64,000 nt of DNA. Source: RUG11690 sp045616665. GTDB lineage: Bacteria > Bacteroidota > Bacteroidia > Bacteroidales > WCHB1-69. This document shows, piece by piece, positions 33,252 to 42,186 of the stretch. How positions within the stretch are numbered: position 1 is the stretch's first letter; every line of letters begins with the position of its first letter. Where the stretch lies: assembly GCA_045616665.1 (NCBI GenBank), contig JAZLHE010000047.1, positions 62,001-126,000 of the forward strand, read 5' to 3'. The position numbers and the translations under genes were made by a program. Below the pieces are notes generated by a model, which was given only the letters and a program-made list of their open reading frames with translations, searched no databases and was not told the DNA's origin.

Positions 33252-34895
33252 ATGAATAAAGCTGAAAAACGATTTTACATCTATTTAATAATATGGATTT
33301 GCGTGGATTTTCTACAAGCCATTTTCACGGAAATCCATGCCGACGAAGCCTATTATGCCCTATATGGGCAATTTTTGGATTGGGGCTATTATGATCATCC
33401 GCCTATGGTGGCTGTTTTGACGTATCTAAGCGGCTTTTGTTGCACGGGGAATCTATCTGTCCGCTTTTTCACCGTCTTGCTGCACGGAGGCACTATTTGG
33501 CTTGTTTGGAAAACCATTCACGACAAGACGGCGGATGTGCGTGCCGTCAATGAGTTCTTTATCCTTGCCACGTCACTGGTGATGTTTGTTTTCTACGGCT
33601 TTATTACCACTCCAGATGCTCCTTTACTTTTCTTTACGGCCTTGTTTTTCTTTCTGTATAAAAAATATCTATCTGATCACTCTTGGCATAACGCCTTGTT
33701 TCTCGGATTGACGATGGCCGCTATGCTATACAGCAAATATATGGCAGTGCTGGTGATTGCCTTCGCGCTTTTATCAAATTTGAAATTATTGAAAGACATT
33801 CGCTTTTGGTGCGCAGGAATCCTTGCTCTTCTGCTTTTTGCTCCTCACATTATGTGGCAGGTCAGTCATGATTTTCCCAGTTGGAAGTATCACCTTGTCC
33901 TTCGCAACGATTCTTTTAGTATTCAATATTTTTTGGAATATATCCCGAATCAACTATTGGTTTTTAACCCGATTTGTCTGGTTTTGGCCCTGTATTTCTG
34001 CTGGACGAATAGAACGACGGGAGAAAAGTTTGAACGAGCCTGCGTTTTTAACGTATTCGGTTTTATTGCCTTTTTTTGGCTGATGACTGTCAAAGGTCAC
34101 GGGGAACCGCACTGGACGGTGTCTGTTTCTGTTCCAATACTGATTTTGATGTACCAGAATATGCGTCAAATGAATTGGGAAAAATGGATTTACAGACTGA
34201 TTTTGCCGTTTTCCATCTTGATTTTGATTGTTCGGATTTTATTATGTACGATTGCTTTACCGGAAAGCACCGGTTTTTCTGACCATAAAACCGCAATGAA
34301 TGCTCTGCACGAATTTTGCGGAGAAACGCCTGTCGTTTTTTCGAGCTCCTTCCAAAATCCATCACTCTATCGTTTTCATACCAACGGAAATGCCGTGGCC
34401 TTAAGTTCCATTTACAATAGACAGTCGCAATTCGATATTCTTCAGTTGGATAAAGACTTACAAGGAAAAAACGTGTTTTTATTTGCACAAATAACCGGTT
34501 CTACCCCGATAAACTTTGCCGGTAAAGAATTTTTCTATACCCAAATTCAACATTTTCAAGGAAGCAATAAGATTACAGCCACTGTAAACAAGCGGCAAAT
34601 GGAAGGCGATTCTATCATATTAGACCTTACTTTTTACAATTTGTATAATCAGGCATTTGATTTTAATCATTCCGAATGCCCCGTACATATCACGGCATTT
34701 TATTCTTGTGATGACCAATGGCAAGCCGAATCGTGCAGACTGATATCCAATACCTATGTCATTCCTCCACAGGACAGTATTAATGCGCAAGTGAAATTCA
34801 AAATACTTTACGATACACCTATGATTATCAGCCTGGAAACCATTGCCAGCAGTCCTATCAATAGCAAAGTAATGACATTTGCGAAAACAAAATAA
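33252..34895 (+). CDS. ArnT/PMT-type membrane glycosyltransferase (GT-C)
   Basis: A 547-residue membrane protein of the dolichyl-phosphate-mannose/ArnT group. The first periplasmic loop carries EIHADEAYYALYGQFLDWGYYDHPP (about residues 27-51), whose DEAYY acidic pair is the catalytic signature. About ten hydrophobic segments follow up to residue 355, then a soluble C-terminal part of about 180 residues. It should move a sugar from a polyprenyl-phosphate donor to lipid A, another lipid or a protein. The start at 33252 is supported by the short lead before the first helix. The neighbouring convergent GT4 gene hints at envelope glycoconjugate synthesis. Confidence 0.88.
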   Translation: MNKAEKRFYIYLIIWICVDFLQAIFTEIHADEAYYALYGQFLDWGYYDHPPMVAVLTYLSGFCCTGNLSVRFFTVLLHGGTIWLVWKTIHDKTADVRAVNEFFILATSLVMFVFYGFITTPDAPLLFFTALFFFLYKKYLSDHSWHNALFLGLTMAAMLYSKYMAVLVIAFALLSNLKLLKDIRFWCAGILALLLFAPHIMWQVSHDFPSWKYHLVLRNDSFSIQYFLEYIPNQLLVFNPICLVLALYFCWTNRTTGEKFERACVFNVFGFIAFFWLMTVKGHGEPHWTVSVSVPILILMYQNMRQMNWEKWIYRLILPFSILILIVRILLCTIALPESTGFSDHKTAMNALHEFCGETPVVFSSSFQNPSLYRFHTNGNAVALSSIYNRQSQFDILQLDKDLQGKNVFLFAQITGSTPINFAGKEFFYTQIQHFQGSNKITATVNKRQMEGDSIILDLTFYNLYNQAFDFNHSECPVHITAFYSCDDQWQAESCRLISNTYVIPPQDSINAQVKFKILYDTPMIISLETIASSPINSKVMTFAKTK

Positions 34896-34898
34896 AAA

Positions 34899-36062
34899 CT
34901 ATTCGGATAAAATTGAAATTAACGGTTGAGTAACACCTTCCCAATTATAATTATCACTTACATAACGATAACCATTTTGAGACAACTGATTATACAATGC
35001 ATTATCAGTCAGAATTTTACAAACAGAATCAGCAAATTCGTCTGCCGTATCACATATCATTACCGCATTATTGCTTTCAACCTCAACTAATGGTTTTCCG
35101 GCCAATGCCGAAGTAATACAAGGCAATTGGACAGCCATCGCTTCCAACAATTTGTTTTGCAAACCAGTTCCCAAACGCATAGGGGCAATGAATATCTTTG
35201 ACTTGGCATAATAATCCGTCATTGAATCTACCCAACCCGTCACAAAAACATTCGGTGAGCGCAAAGCCAAAACCCGCATAGAAGGATTAGCACCGCAAAG
35301 CACCAGCGACACTCGTGGAAATTTTGTTTTAATTTTTGGAAGTATCTGATTAACAAGATATTCAGCAGCATCAACATTAGGAGCGTAAGCCATATTTCCC
35401 GTAAAAATCAAGTCAAATTCCTTAAGCTGCGCTTCATATTTAAATTTTGACAAATCCACGCCGTTACGTACAATCACGATTTTTTCCTTTTCCTTAATGG
35501 GCATCAAATCCCTATCCATAGTCGTAATTATCGTATGATGGTTGAAACAAGGAAACGATTGCGCCTCATAATTTAGCAATCGCTTATACTCCAACTTGAA
35601 AAACGGTTTTGCATAAAACGGTGCCTTTTGATAGCGACGGAACATCCCTTTGGACAAAACATCTTGATAATCAATGGTTTTATTCAATGGGGAAGATTTC
35701 ACATACTCTGCCGTGCGTACCAATTGACAATAAATTTTATCTGGCTGGATCTTTTGGACAAACGACTGCAACCCTCTAAAAGCCCTTTTCCTAAAAAAAT
35801 AACCGCATTGAATAGGTAATCCTTTTAACCAAAACGAAAAAACATTGGCCAACTTCGACCAAATATTAATTCTTTCAGTATGAATTTCTTTACAAAAGAC
35901 TTTAAGGGCATCAATGTCAGAAGGACGGAGAGCTTTGTCGGTCAAAGCAAAAAGGTAAACATCAAAGTGCTGTGAAAGCATACGAATCTGGTTGTAGGCA
36001 CGTAGTTTATCGCCTTTTTCCAAAGGATAAGGAAAGCGAGATAAGACAACCAATAATTTCAT
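34899..36062 (-). CDS. Glycosyltransferase family 4
   Basis: A 387-residue GT-B glycosyltransferase. The N-terminal LVVLSRFPYPLEKGDKLRAYNQIRML is the acceptor-side Rossmann start. The C-terminal half has VDLSKF, DLIFTGNMAYAPNVDAAEYL and the donor site APMRLGTGLQNKLLEAMAVQLPCITS (about residues 290-315), with its Glu/GLQ-K-EAM signature. It is cytoplasmic and would use a nucleotide sugar for polysaccharide or O-antigen-like synthesis. This branch often works in exopolysaccharide or glycan loci, but no cluster is present here. Its stop lies 3 bases from the convergent ArnT-like gene. I see no clear promoter motif in the 74 bases before it. Confidence 0.88.
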   Translation of the reverse strand: MKLLVVLSRFPYPLEKGDKLRAYNQIRMLSQHFDVYLFALTDKALRPSDIDALKVFCKEIHTERINIWSKLANVFSFWLKGLPIQCGYFFRKRAFRGLQSFVQKIQPDKIYCQLVRTAEYVKSSPLNKTIDYQDVLSKGMFRRYQKAPFYAKPFFKLEYKRLLNYEAQSFPCFNHHTIITTMDRDLMPIKEKEKIVIVRNGVDLSKFKYEAQLKEFDLIFTGNMAYAPNVDAAEYLVNQILPKIKTKFPRVSLVLCGANPSMRVLALRSPNVFVTGWVDSMTDYYAKSKIFIAPMRLGTGLQNKLLEAMAVQLPCITSALAGKPLVEVESNNAVMICDTADEFADSVCKILTDNALYNQLSQNGYRYVSDNYNWEGVTQPLISILSE

Positions 36063-36136
36063 AAATATTTCTATCTAACAAACTTGTAAATACTTATTAA
36101 TCAGCAACTCAATATGCGTAAAACACTGTTCATTGA

Positions 36137-36844
36137 TTACAAATCACTCTTATATAACGGCAATTTCACTGCAAATGTTGCACCTGCGTCTTTATTGTTA
36201 TAAGCCCGAACAAAACCACCATTTCTTTCCACGGCACTTTTTACTATCAGCAAGCCTAATCCCGTGCCCACTTCTCCTGCCACGCCCTTCGTAGAATAAT
36301 ACGTTCCGATTTGAAGTTTTTCATTTACCTTCTCTTCGTCAATGCCTACCCCTTTATCCGAGATATAAATTTCATAATAATCCCGATTTATCTTCTTTCC
36401 TGAAAGTGTAATTTCACTTCCTTCGGGTGAAAATTTAATGGCATTATTCAGCATATTCATAAAAACCGACACCATCATATCCAAATCAATAAAAATATCG
36501 ACATCTTTATCGATATTGTTGACAATTTTAATGTTTTTCTGATGACAATTATTCTCAACCAAATAAATATAATCGTGTACAATTTCGTATGCGTTGGCTT
36601 TTACCTTGCTCAACTCCAGCATATTCCCTCGTATTCTGAAAATATTCATCAAATCTGTACATACCTTCAGGGCACTTTCCGAACAAACATTAATTTTCTT
36701 TACCACTTCTTTTGCTTTCTCTTCATCAACCTGTTCGGACATAAGCATTTCTGTATAGATAGTAATAGGAGTAATCATATTTTTCAGGGTATGCATCGAA
36801 TCCGAGAAAAAAATGTCGTAGTTGAAATTGTGGTCTTCTGACAT
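36137..36844 (-). CDS. Orphan soluble histidine kinase
   Basis: A 235-residue sensor kinase core. The phospho-accepting His is His18 in SMHTLKNMITPI, an unusually N-terminal H-box. The HATPase part has the N-box NMLNNAIKFSPEG, G1 DKGVGI and G2 GTGLGLLIVK. It has no membrane helix and no PAS or other sensor domain, so its signal must come from a partner protein. No response regulator is adjacent. The start lies 12 bases behind the Omp85-like gene's stop, so the two are probably cotranscribed. The HisKA family is clear; the role is not. Confidence 0.88.
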   Translation of the reverse strand: MSEDHNFNYDIFFSDSMHTLKNMITPITIYTEMLMSEQVDEEKAKEVVKKINVCSESALKVCTDLMNIFRIRGNMLELSKVKANAYEIVHDYIYLVENNCHQKNIKIVNNIDKDVDIFIDLDMMVSVFMNMLNNAIKFSPEGSEITLSGKKINRDYYEIYISDKGVGIDEEKVNEKLQIGTYYSTKGVAGEVGTGLGLLIVKSAVERNGGFVRAYNNKDAGATFAVKLPLYKSDL

Positions 36845-36856
36845 AATTGAAAATCT

Positions 36857-38317
36857 TTAGAACATATAATTCATCTTCACATAGAAATTAGTGAACTGAT
36901 TGGCATTGTCACGTTTATCGAAAGGAACTGCCCAATCAACGGAAAGGACAAAATTTTCATTCATGGCAATCTTCAGACCCAAGCCGGCAGACATGTGAGG
37001 ACGATAAATTTGAGGTTTGTCAAATACAATGTATTGATCCAAGTCTTTCAAGTCAAAAGTAGGATCATTATTTTGAATATTCTGAATGATTTCTTCCTGA
37101 TTAAGTTTATAGGGTTGAAGAACAATACCTGCGTCAAAGAAAGGATTCAAGCCAATGTAAAAATGCTCTTTCTTGATGGAAAAACGGCAGACTTTGAATC
37201 TAAATTCCACATTGGCAAAGGCAAATCCATTGGCAGTTGTTCTATGTCTGGCAATACCACGCAAAGTATTGCTTCCTCCGAGAACTTCATACGTAGCACG
37301 CTGAATATAAAGGGTATTCCATATATTATTTTCATAAAAGGCGCTTTTTCCTGCGGTGGTCAACTGCATAGACAAGCGGTAGGCGAACAGAACAATATCT
37401 TTATAAACAGGCACGTAATGTCTGAAATTGACATTCAACTTCAGATTATTGTATTGTTTAATATTTCCAAAAGCGGCGGTATAAGTTAAAAAGGCGTCGG
37501 CGTAAATACCCTTATTGGGATTTTGCTGCTTGTCGCGAGAATCGTATGTAACACCCGCACGCAAATATGGCCGCCATCCACCCTGAGCTTCAGCCGCATC
37601 AATAATACCCCATTTCACATATTTTTCATACAAGCCTTCCACGCCAAGCGGCAACATTTTTTCGGGTTTTTTGCCTTTATTGATCATATTGATATTGACG
37701 CTGCCGATAGAAAACCACTGCACACCCAACCCCGCATTCCAATACCAATTTCCAGAGATATTTCCGGAAATATCGCCGGCAATACGCAAAATATCCCTTT
37801 TGCTCTTATAAAACATCCTGGTTTTATAAGTGTCCGGATATTTTTTATCATCTGCCCATTCCCTATTTAACACAGATTGATAACCATTATAACCATAAAA
37901 ATCGCAAATCGCATCCGGCAAATAAGAAATGTCAACCGTCAGTCTATGCTTAGGAATCAAATATTTAGAGTCGTACGTAAAACGAAACAGACCACAACGC
38001 TTGGTAGTATAAGCCGCTTCAAAATAAAAGGAATGAATATAGTCGGGATACTGGGAACCATCGCCGAAATAATAGACATTGGATAAAATTCCCCCTTGAA
38101 AACCCTTATCCGCATCGTAGGCCACACTGGGTAAAATACCAAAAGTCCAGCCTTTGCGTACACTATCTACCGTCTTTTCTTTTTTAGGCTTTTTGACCTT
38201 ATCTTTTTTTTCTAAATAATTGTCAATAAGATATTTAGAATTACCTTCCGCCAAAGATGCCATGGGAAACGCACCTAATAACAATAAAACAAAAAACAAA
38301 AAGACTGCCCTTTTCAT
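36857..38317 (-). CDS. Omp85/BamA-like outer-membrane barrel protein
   Basis: A 486-residue protein with a signal peptide (KRAVFLFFVLLLLGAFPMASLA) and a short basic linker of KPKKEK type. A C-terminal barrel of the bacterial surface antigen (Omp85) type follows. The barrel has the LRGI segment near residue 340, the counterpart of the VRGF/Y lid-loop motif, and ends in FYVKMNYMF with a terminal Phe, as outer-membrane proteins do. There are no recognisable POTRA domains, so it is a short Omp85 member, not BamA. ATG 38317 is chosen over an in-frame start 24 bases upstream. Its own promoter is 20 bases upstream. Confidence 0.82.
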   Translation of the reverse strand: MKRAVFLFFVLLLLGAFPMASLAEGNSKYLIDNYLEKKDKVKKPKKEKTVDSVRKGWTFGILPSVAYDADKGFQGGILSNVYYFGDGSQYPDYIHSFYFEAAYTTKRCGLFRFTYDSKYLIPKHRLTVDISYLPDAICDFYGYNGYQSVLNREWADDKKYPDTYKTRMFYKSKRDILRIAGDISGNISGNWYWNAGLGVQWFSIGSVNINMINKGKKPEKMLPLGVEGLYEKYVKWGIIDAAEAQGGWRPYLRAGVTYDSRDKQQNPNKGIYADAFLTYTAAFGNIKQYNNLKLNVNFRHYVPVYKDIVLFAYRLSMQLTTAGKSAFYENNIWNTLYIQRATYEVLGGSNTLRGIARHRTTANGFAFANVEFRFKVCRFSIKKEHFYIGLNPFFDAGIVLQPYKLNQEEIIQNIQNNDPTFDLKDLDQYIVFDKPQIYRPHMSAGLGLKIAMNENFVLSVDWAVPFDKRDNANQFTNFYVKMNYMF

Positions 38318-38337
38318 AAAAAAATACTTTTTTCGTT

Positions 38338-38346
38338 GCAAAAATA
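38338..38346 (-). promoter_or_regulatory. -7 element of the Omp85-like gene
   Basis: The minus strand reads TATTTTTGC, 20 bases before ATG 38317. Confidence 0.7.
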
Positions 38347-38449
38347 CAACTTATTCATCTAAAACGCTACATTTTCTTAAAATATTTTTATCATTTACCT
38401 TAATTTTTTCACGTAAAAAAATCATTCTAAATAATTCCAAAAAAAATTG

Positions 38450-38458
38450 TAACTTTGC
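38450..38458 (+). promoter_or_regulatory. -7 element of ileS
   Basis: TAACTTTGC matches TAnnTTTGC, 27 bases before the ileS ATG. No T-box or other leader structure is visible. Confidence 0.7.
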
Positions 38459-38485
38459 AAGTTATAGTGTAAAAAATTCATTACA

Positions 38486-41400
38486 ATGAAATATACTGAA
38501 TATAAAGGACTTAACCTTCCAAACATAGGGAAGGAAATGAAAGAATACTGGGAAGAACACCAGATTTTTGAAAAAAGCATGCAAACTCGCGAAGGTCATC
38601 TTCAATTTGTATTTTACGAAGGACCACCTTCAGCCAACGGAAAACCAGGCATTCACCACGTGATGGCACGTACCATCAAGGACCTCTCCTGCCGTTACCA
38701 AACCTTGAAAGGCAAACTCGTTTCCCGCAAAGGCGGTTGGGACACACACGGACTTCCCGTTGAATTGGGCGTTGAAAAGACCTTGGGCATTACCAAAGAA
38801 GACATAGGCAAAAAAATCTCCGTTGAAGATTATAACAAGGCCTGCCGCAACGAAGTGATGAAATTCAAAGATATGTGGGATGACATTACACGCCGTATGG
38901 GTTATTGGGTGGACCTGGAAAATCCATATATCACTTTTGACAACAAATACATTGAAACTATATGGTATTTATTATCAGAACTTTATAAAAAAGGACTGCT
39001 ATATAAAGGTTATACCATCCAACCCTATTCCCCGGCAGCCGGAACGGGATTAAGTTCTCACGAATTGAACCTTCCCGGTTGCTACCGTGACGTAAAAGAC
39101 ACGACTTGTATCGGTCAATTTCACGTGAAAGCCAATGAATTGGGAAAAATTCAAAAACTCTTCCCGAATTTCAAGGAAGATAATTTAGACAATTTCTACT
39201 TTATCGCTTGGACTACCACACCTTGGACCCTGCCTTCCAACACGGCATTGGCCGTTGGCCCAAAAATCGACTACGTTTTGGTAAAGTCTTTCAACGGCTA
39301 TTCTGGAAAACCTATTTACGTCGTATTGGCTAAGAGTTTGCTCAATGCACATTTCCCCGCCAAGAATGCGGAACTGGCTTTCGAAGATTACAAACCAGGT
39401 GACAAGAACATTCCATTCCAAGTTCTTGGCGAAGTTAAGGGAAGTGATTTGGTAGGGATCGAATACGAACAACTTATTCCTTACGTAAATCCAGGTGCTA
39501 ACGCTTTTCGCGTAATACCCGGCGATTATGTCACTACCGAGGACGGTACAGGAATTGTACACATTGCTCCCACTTTCGGTGCCGACGATAAACGGGTTGC
39601 TTCTGATGCCGGCATCGACCCATTAGTAGTCATCGATAAAAACGGCAACAAGCAGCCGATGGTGGACAAAACCGGCAAGTTCTTCAAATTGGAAGATTTG
39701 GATGAAAATTTTGTCCGCGACAACGTAAATGTCGATTTGTATAAAACCGTTGCGGGCCGTTATGTGAAACCAGATTACGAAAAGCCGGAAGAAAAACACG
39801 ATGAATCTTTAGACATCTTCATTTCTTTGTGGTTGAAGGCTGAAAACAAGGTCTTCAAAATTGAAAAACACGTCCATAATTATCCGCACTGCTGGCGTAC
39901 CGACAAACCTGTATTGTATTATCCTTTGGATTCCTGGTTTATCAAAACCACCGCTTTCAAAGACCGTATGATAGAACTGAATAAAACTATCAAGTGGAAA
40001 CCACAGGCCACAGGTTCAGGACGTTTCGGAAACTGGCTTGAAAACTTGGTAGATTGGAACCTGTCACGTTCCCGTTTCTGGGGTACTCCCCTACCCATTT
40101 GGGCAACCGAAGACCGCAAGGAACTCATCTGTATCGGCTCTATCGAGCAATTGGTGAAAGAAATCGACAAAGCCGTGGCTGCCGGCATTATGAAGGAAAA
40201 TCCTTATAAGGCATTCGTTCCCGGTGATTTCAGTAAAGAAAACTATAATTCTATAGACTTGCACAGACCATACGTGGACGATATTTACCTCGTTTCGCCT
40301 TCCGGTCAAAAGATGACTCGTGAACCTGACTTGATTGATGTTTGGTTCGATTCTGGCGCAATGCCCTATTGCCAACTCCATTATCCGTTTGAAAACAAGG
40401 ACGTCTTTGAACAGCGTTTCCCATCCGACTTCATTGCCGAAGGAGTTGACCAAACCCGTGGTTGGTTCTTTACTTTGCACGCCATCGCCACGATGCTCTT
40501 CGACAGCGTAGCATACAAAAACGTGGTTTCCAACGGTTTGGTGTTGGATAAGGCCGGCAATAAGATGTCAAAACGCTTGGGCAATGCCGTTGATCCGTTT
40601 GAAACCATTGAAAAACACGGTGCCGACGCCACCCGCTGGTATATGATTACCAACGCCCAACCTTGGGACAACCTCAAATTTGACTCTGAAGGCATCGTTG
40701 AGGTTCAGCGCAAATTCTTCGGAACATTGTATAACACATACAGTTTCTTTGCGCTTTATGCCAATATTGACGGTTTTGAATACAAAGAAGCCGATATTCC
40801 TATCGAAAAACGTCCTGAAATCGACCGCTGGATTCTCTCCGAATTAAATACCTTGGTAAAAAGTTGTGATGAAAATTACACCGATTATGAACCAACCAAA
40901 GTAGGTCGCGATATTCAGCAATTTGTGGATGAAAACCTCAGCAACTGGTATGTCCGCTTGTGCCGCCGCCGTTTCTGGAAAGGCGATTACAGCGAAGATA
41001 AGATTTCAGCATATCAAACCCTCTATACCTGTATGGTAACCATCGCCAAATTGGCCTCTCCTATCGCTCCATTCTTTATGGACAAACTCTTCCTTGACCT
41101 GAACAAAGTTACAGGAAAAGAAAATGTGGAATCCATCCACTTGTCCGATTTTCCACAAGTTCACGAAGAACTGATTGACAAAGATTTGGAAGAACGCATG
41201 GAAATGGCACAGCAGATTTGCTCTATGGTGCTGTCTCTGCGTAAAAAATCAAATATCCGCGTGCGTCAACCACTTGGCAAAATTATGATTCCTGTTCTCG
41301 AAAGCGCCAACTTCAAAGAACAAATCCTCAAGGTGAAAGATTTAATCCTTCACGAAGTAAATGTGAAAGACATTATCTTTGTGGAAGACAGCGAAGGCGT

Positions 41401-41935
41401 TTTGGTAAAACGTATCAAACCCGATTTCAAAAAGTTGGGACCAAAATACGGCAAGATTATGAAGGCCATTGCCGCCCAAATTGCCCAATTCTCTCAACAC
41501 GATATCGCCCAGTTGGAAAAAGAAGGGCACATAAACCTCAACATTGAAGGCGAATCCGTGGAAATCCTCGTTGACGACGTGGAAATCGCCGCAGAAGACA
41601 TTCCGGGCTGGGTAGTCACCAATTTTGGCGCTTTGACCGTGGCATTAGACATTACCCTCACTGAAGAACTGCTTCAAGAAGGCTATGTCCGCGAATTAGT
41701 CAATCGTATTCAGAATTTCAGAAAAGACACGCAAATGGACGTGGTCGATAATATCGCCATTACGCTGCAAAGCAATCCACAATTCGACACCGCTTTCACC
41801 AACTACAAAGAATACATTCAAAACGAAACGCTCTGCAAGCAATTCAACATTGTGGATTCTATTGATAATTCCAGCAAAGTTCAATTTGAAATTGCCGATG
41901 GCGTTTCTATTGATGCCTTCATTGAAAAAATGTAA
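38486..41935 (+). CDS. ileS: Isoleucyl-tRNA synthetase
   Basis: An 1149-residue class I synthetase. The HIGH motif is PPSANGKPGIHH (His, Gly pair near residues 55-57) and the KMSKS loop is NKMSKRLGN near residue 693. Between them the CP1 editing domain has the WTTTPWTLPSNTALAVG signature that hydrolyses mischarged valine. The anticodon-binding domain and a long C-terminal region follow, and the length fits the eukaryote-like/type 2 IleRS, which is often mupirocin-tolerant. A promoter and a good terminator make it a single-gene unit. Confidence 0.97.
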   Translation: MKYTEYKGLNLPNIGKEMKEYWEEHQIFEKSMQTREGHLQFVFYEGPPSANGKPGIHHVMARTIKDLSCRYQTLKGKLVSRKGGWDTHGLPVELGVEKTLGITKEDIGKKISVEDYNKACRNEVMKFKDMWDDITRRMGYWVDLENPYITFDNKYIETIWYLLSELYKKGLLYKGYTIQPYSPAAGTGLSSHELNLPGCYRDVKDTTCIGQFHVKANELGKIQKLFPNFKEDNLDNFYFIAWTTTPWTLPSNTALAVGPKIDYVLVKSFNGYSGKPIYVVLAKSLLNAHFPAKNAELAFEDYKPGDKNIPFQVLGEVKGSDLVGIEYEQLIPYVNPGANAFRVIPGDYVTTEDGTGIVHIAPTFGADDKRVASDAGIDPLVVIDKNGNKQPMVDKTGKFFKLEDLDENFVRDNVNVDLYKTVAGRYVKPDYEKPEEKHDESLDIFISLWLKAENKVFKIEKHVHNYPHCWRTDKPVLYYPLDSWFIKTTAFKDRMIELNKTIKWKPQATGSGRFGNWLENLVDWNLSRSRFWGTPLPIWATEDRKELICIGSIEQLVKEIDKAVAAGIMKENPYKAFVPGDFSKENYNSIDLHRPYVDDIYLVSPSGQKMTREPDLIDVWFDSGAMPYCQLHYPFENKDVFEQRFPSDFIAEGVDQTRGWFFTLHAIATMLFDSVAYKNVVSNGLVLDKAGNKMSKRLGNAVDPFETIEKHGADATRWYMITNAQPWDNLKFDSEGIVEVQRKFFGTLYNTYSFFALYANIDGFEYKEADIPIEKRPEIDRWILSELNTLVKSCDENYTDYEPTKVGRDIQQFVDENLSNWYVRLCRRRFWKGDYSEDKISAYQTLYTCMVTIAKLASPIAPFFMDKLFLDLNKVTGKENVESIHLSDFPQVHEELIDKDLEERMEMAQQICSMVLSLRKKSNIRVRQPLGKIMIPVLESANFKEQILKVKDLILHEVNVKDIIFVEDSEGVLVKRIKPDFKKLGPKYGKIMKAIAAQIAQFSQHDIAQLEKEGHINLNIEGESVEILVDDVEIAAEDIPGWVVTNFGALTVALDITLTEELLQEGYVRELVNRIQNFRKDTQMDVVDNIAITLQSNPQFDTAFTNYKEYIQNETLCKQFNIVDSIDNSSKVQFEIADGVSIDAFIEKM

Positions 41936-41962
41936 AACTTTCCATTAAAATCATACATTTCA

Positions 41963-41997
41963 CGGAGTATCAGGGTAAACTTGATACTCCGTTTTTT
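41963..41997 (+). terminator. Intrinsic terminator of ileS
   Basis: Stem CGGAGTATCA/TGATACTCCG (41963-41972 and 41982-41991) with a 9-base loop, followed by six T. Confidence 0.92.
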
Positions 41998-42101
41998 ATC
42001 ATCAAAATTCGGCATTTGCCTTAGAATCACCTCTTTCAACAATTAACCTTGTAATGTTGAAATCATCTTGATGGAACAAAAAAAGACAATATTATTTTTA
42101 G

Positions 42102-42109
42102 TAATTTTG
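42102..42109 (+). promoter_or_regulatory. -7 element of parE
   Basis: TAATTTTG matches TAnnTTTG, 77 bases before the ATG at 42187. The leader between is A/T-rich without evident structure. Confidence 0.65.
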
Positions 42110-42186
42110 AAATTTAATTGGAATAATACCACAACAGGTATAACTTCTTGATAAAGATATTCATCTTTAAAATAAAACTTTGGTTT

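Noticed and set aside
38342..38485. A T-box or other riboswitch before ileS
   Set aside because: The leader after the promoter is under 30 bases, too short for any such structure.
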